IMG/VR virus record: IMGVR_UViG_3300010413_000061
Coordinates: 1-44,813 of that record
Strand: one strand, 5' to 3'
DNA length: 44,813 nt
DNA from: a virus
A program made the position numbers and the translations under genes. Shown piece after piece: positions 42,977 through 44,813 of the stretch. How positions within the stretch are numbered: position 1 is the stretch's first letter; each line of letters opens with the position of its first letter. The notes beneath the pieces were generated by a model. That model was not told the origin of the DNA. It ran no database searches and was given only the letters and a program-made list of their open reading frames with translations.

Positions 42977-44051
42977 ACTGTTCTCCTGCTTTAGCTGCTT
43001 TCAATTTCGGTTCAAGACTCCAAATATGTAGATTAGCTAATCTTTTACCATCAATATCACATTTTTCTGCGCATTCATTCATATACAATCCACTAAAAAT
43101 GGAGTGTAGTCGATTGAAATACGTGTGATTATACGCTGCATTGGTAACTGATTGAACTATTCTATCAAAACGCTTATTCGTATTAGACATCAGATCTTCT
43201 AGTAATGAAATGAATTTTGCTGGTGTATCAGCAACAAAAACGTTATTGTCAAAAACGCTAGACGCCAAAGGCATGTCGGTTATTTGCAACCCACCACACA
43301 ACTGGATAGCAAACGATCTTTCGTTCAAATATGCTTGTGTTTCAATTTGTTTGGTAGAATGGAAATTGGGGGATACAATTGAGTTTCCATAATAATCACT
43401 TTTTTCTTGTTCGGAAATAAATGCTTTCCTACCGTTGATATAGAAATCGGACCACGAATCATCACCAATGATGTCATACGGTATGCCAACAAATTCAAGT
43501 CTATGTATAATTGGCATAATGTGACTTTTCATTCTGTCTCGTTTGTTTTTGAAACTACCAATAAATGACAACGGGAACGTGTTGGAAAAATGCCTTGGTT
43601 GTGGCACAAATAGGTTTCCGGCATATGGTGTATGACACATGCTTTTACCTGTGCTAACCCAATCAGACAAATATTCGTCCCATAGAGACGGTTCTATGAC
43701 GGTCTTCAATAATACGTGATTCAATTTTTCGACAACCTCTATGTCAAATTGGTCTGCCTGTTCGTATGGTCCATCTATGTATAGCCCAGATTTCTTGCAT
43801 GGTAAAACGTCAACAATGACTTTGATATGTTGTTCGTTGATTTTTTCGATTGGAAGCTGTTTGAGCCCATACTTGCATGTCGTAAAAATAATATCAACGT
43901 CAAACTTATCTATGACATCTTTAGTTTGAAGTTTTGTTTTGGGAGTATATACCAAGACATCAAATCCCATAGATTTTAATGCAGATCTATATCCTACCGC
44001 AACCATTCTTGATTCGTTATCGTCTTTACACATGTATAGTATCGATCTCAC
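42954..44051 (-). CDS. CgeB-like glycosyltransferase
   Basis: 365 residues with the two-domain plan of GT-B enzymes. The N-terminal part has RSILYMCKDDNESRMVAVGY and DVDIIFTTCKYG. The middle has PLSFIGSFKNKRDRMKS, and the C-terminal part has an NERSFAIQLCGGLQITDMP segment followed by a DNNVFVADTPAKFISLLEDL helix, the NERxFE-x-CGG-TD pattern of the YkvP/CgeB family. It could glycosylate a virion protein or DNA. Its place in the packaging block is unusual. It overlaps both neighbours, so it is expressed with them. Donor and acceptor are unknown. Confidence 0.82.
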   Translation of the reverse strand: MRSILYMCKDDNESRMVAVGYRSALKSMGFDVLVYTPKTKLQTKDVIDKFDVDIIFTTCKYGLKQLPIEKINEQHIKVIVDVLPCKKSGLYIDGPYEQADQFDIEVVEKLNHVLLKTVIEPSLWDEYLSDWVSTGKSMCHTPYAGNLFVPQPRHFSNTFPLSFIGSFKNKRDRMKSHIMPIIHRLEFVGIPYDIIGDDSWSDFYINGRKAFISEQEKSDYYGNSIVSPNFHSTKQIETQAYLNERSFAIQLCGGLQITDMPLASSVFDNNVFVADTPAKFISLLEDLMSNTNKRFDRIVQSVTNAAYNHTYFNRLHSIFSGLYMNECAEKCDIDGKRLANLHIWSLEPKLKAAKAGEQYEPATKC

Positions 44052-44813
44052 TAATCTTCCTCCCGTTGAACACTATCAAAATCAGTAATGATAGTATCAG
44101 TTTCACCGTCTGGGAACTCAATAGGATTCCTGAATTCATCAATCGTCTCTTCTGACGCCATTTTTGTCCACTCCGCATATCTTCCTTGTCTGTCACGCTC
44201 TGCCTGTGAATGTTGAAGCATCGCAACTAGATTGACAAAAGTGTCTTTGCCGCCTGCCAATTGTTCTAAACGATCTTTTCTGGTAGCATTAAGCTTCTTT
44301 TCCATCTTGTCTTTTTCTGAACAGAGTTTATCGTATCGGTTGTTGATTTTTTCTAACTCTTCTCTTTTAGCTGAAAGTAGATTGATTTGTGAAACAATTT
44401 CTTTCTTGGCATCGGCATCCATATCTGAAGTAATTTTATTGTTATTCAACCATACGCTTAAAGCCTGAATCTCTTCTTGTATCGTCTTCATCTTTGTCAT
44501 TTGTCGTGTAACAAGAATTCTGTGCTTCAGAAAATCGTCGATTTGGAGAAATTCGCTAATTACAATATCTTCAAACTGACAACACAACCTACCGTATTCT
44601 TCTAGGTAAATAACAATCTCTTCTTCAGTCAGTTGTTTTTTCAACACTCTGTGTAAATAGCTGTTCTTAAAATCTTCTCGAAACCAAGACGCCTTTTCAT
44701 CGTCTGGCATCCCTGGTGGTGGAAGAGACAACGGTTCTCGTTCTGAATCCTGTTCGTTATTTGCTGAACCCTTTTTGACACCCGTAAAACGAACGCGCGC
44801 ACGCCGTATTGAT
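44051..44813 (-). CDS. Coiled-coil protein, small-terminase candidate, 5' end outside
   Basis: The frame stays open to the window edge. Reading past the TTG at 44731 adds at least 27 residues (RARVRFTGVKKGSANNEQ and onward), so the real start lies outside. The visible part is helical and charged, with a coiled coil around the middle (REELEKINNRYDKLCSEKDK), then ATRKDRLEQLAGGKDTFVNL and an acidic end. There is no enzyme motif. It overlaps the glycosyltransferase ATG by one base. Its place upstream of the large terminase makes a small-terminase role possible, but this is unproven. Confidence 0.6.
   Translation of the reverse strand, partial: SIRRARVRFTGVKKGSANNEQDSEREPLSLPPPGMPDDEKASWFREDFKNSYLHRVLKKQLTEEEIVIYLEEYGRLCCQFEDIVISEFLQIDDFLKHRILVTRQMTKMKTIQEEIQALSVWLNNNKITSDMDADAKKEIVSQINLLSAKREELEKINNRYDKLCSEKDKMEKKLNATRKDRLEQLAGGKDTFVNLVAMLQHSQAERDRQGRYAEWTKMASEETIDEFRNPIEFPDGETDTIITDFDSVQREED

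Overview
The window reads as an internal segment of a large, AT-rich tailed bacteriophage genome. Every gene I support lies on the minus strand, so transcription runs from the high-coordinate end to the low-coordinate end. Good Shine-Dalgarno sites, ATGA/TAATG start-stop overlaps, intrinsic terminators and a complete head-tail gene order indicate a bacterial virus. A phage lipoprotein hints at a Gram-negative host, but the host cannot be named. A tape measure and a tail tube are present and I see no sheath, which favours a siphovirus-like tail. No gene-free stretch exceeds about 155 bases.

Layout in transcription order. (1) 44.8-40.2 kb: a coiled-coil protein (possibly small terminase), a CgeB-like glycosyltransferase, a SEC-C zinc peptide, an ERCC4-type nuclease and the large terminase. 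(2) 40.1-34.1 kb: portal, two small proteins, a prohead protease with a nested in-frame scaffold start, a decoration-type protein and the major capsid protein, closed by a terminator. (3) 34.1-32.0 kb: an HTH protein, two related beta-rich virion proteins, a head-tail connector candidate and small proteins. (4) 32.0-20.5 kb: three very large tandem paralogues built from a shared N-domain, 14-residue SGxxDLF repeats and YWTD beta-propellers. Two of them end in a four-cysteine zinc domain that also exists as a stand-alone gene. (5) 20.5-17.7 kb: neck or tail-completion candidates and the tail tube, then a terminator. (6) 17.6-12.8 kb: an island of small non-structural genes (ABC ATPase, SLOG protein, DUF4326, zinc peptides, lipoprotein, a tRNA-like element, a 38-codon exonuclease remnant) with a terminator at each end. 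(7) 12.7-0 kb: tail-assembly genes, a 1733-residue tape measure, a propeller plus DLF-repeat protein and baseplate/tail-tip proteins, the last cut by the window edge.

Regulation: the 9-mer GTGTATAAA on the minus strand sits in five intergenic gaps, each just ahead of a structural module (portal, protease, HTH/connector block, tail tube, tail assembly). It resembles a phage late promoter. At 34.1 and 12.75 kb it follows an intrinsic terminator directly. The non-structural island instead begins with a sigma70-like promoter, so it may be expressed at a different time from the virion genes around it.

The most unusual content is the 11.5-kb array of giant repeat/propeller proteins fused to a neck-region zinc domain, followed by the putative late-promoter family, the nested scaffold, the exonuclease remnant and the tRNA-like element without an anticodon arm.
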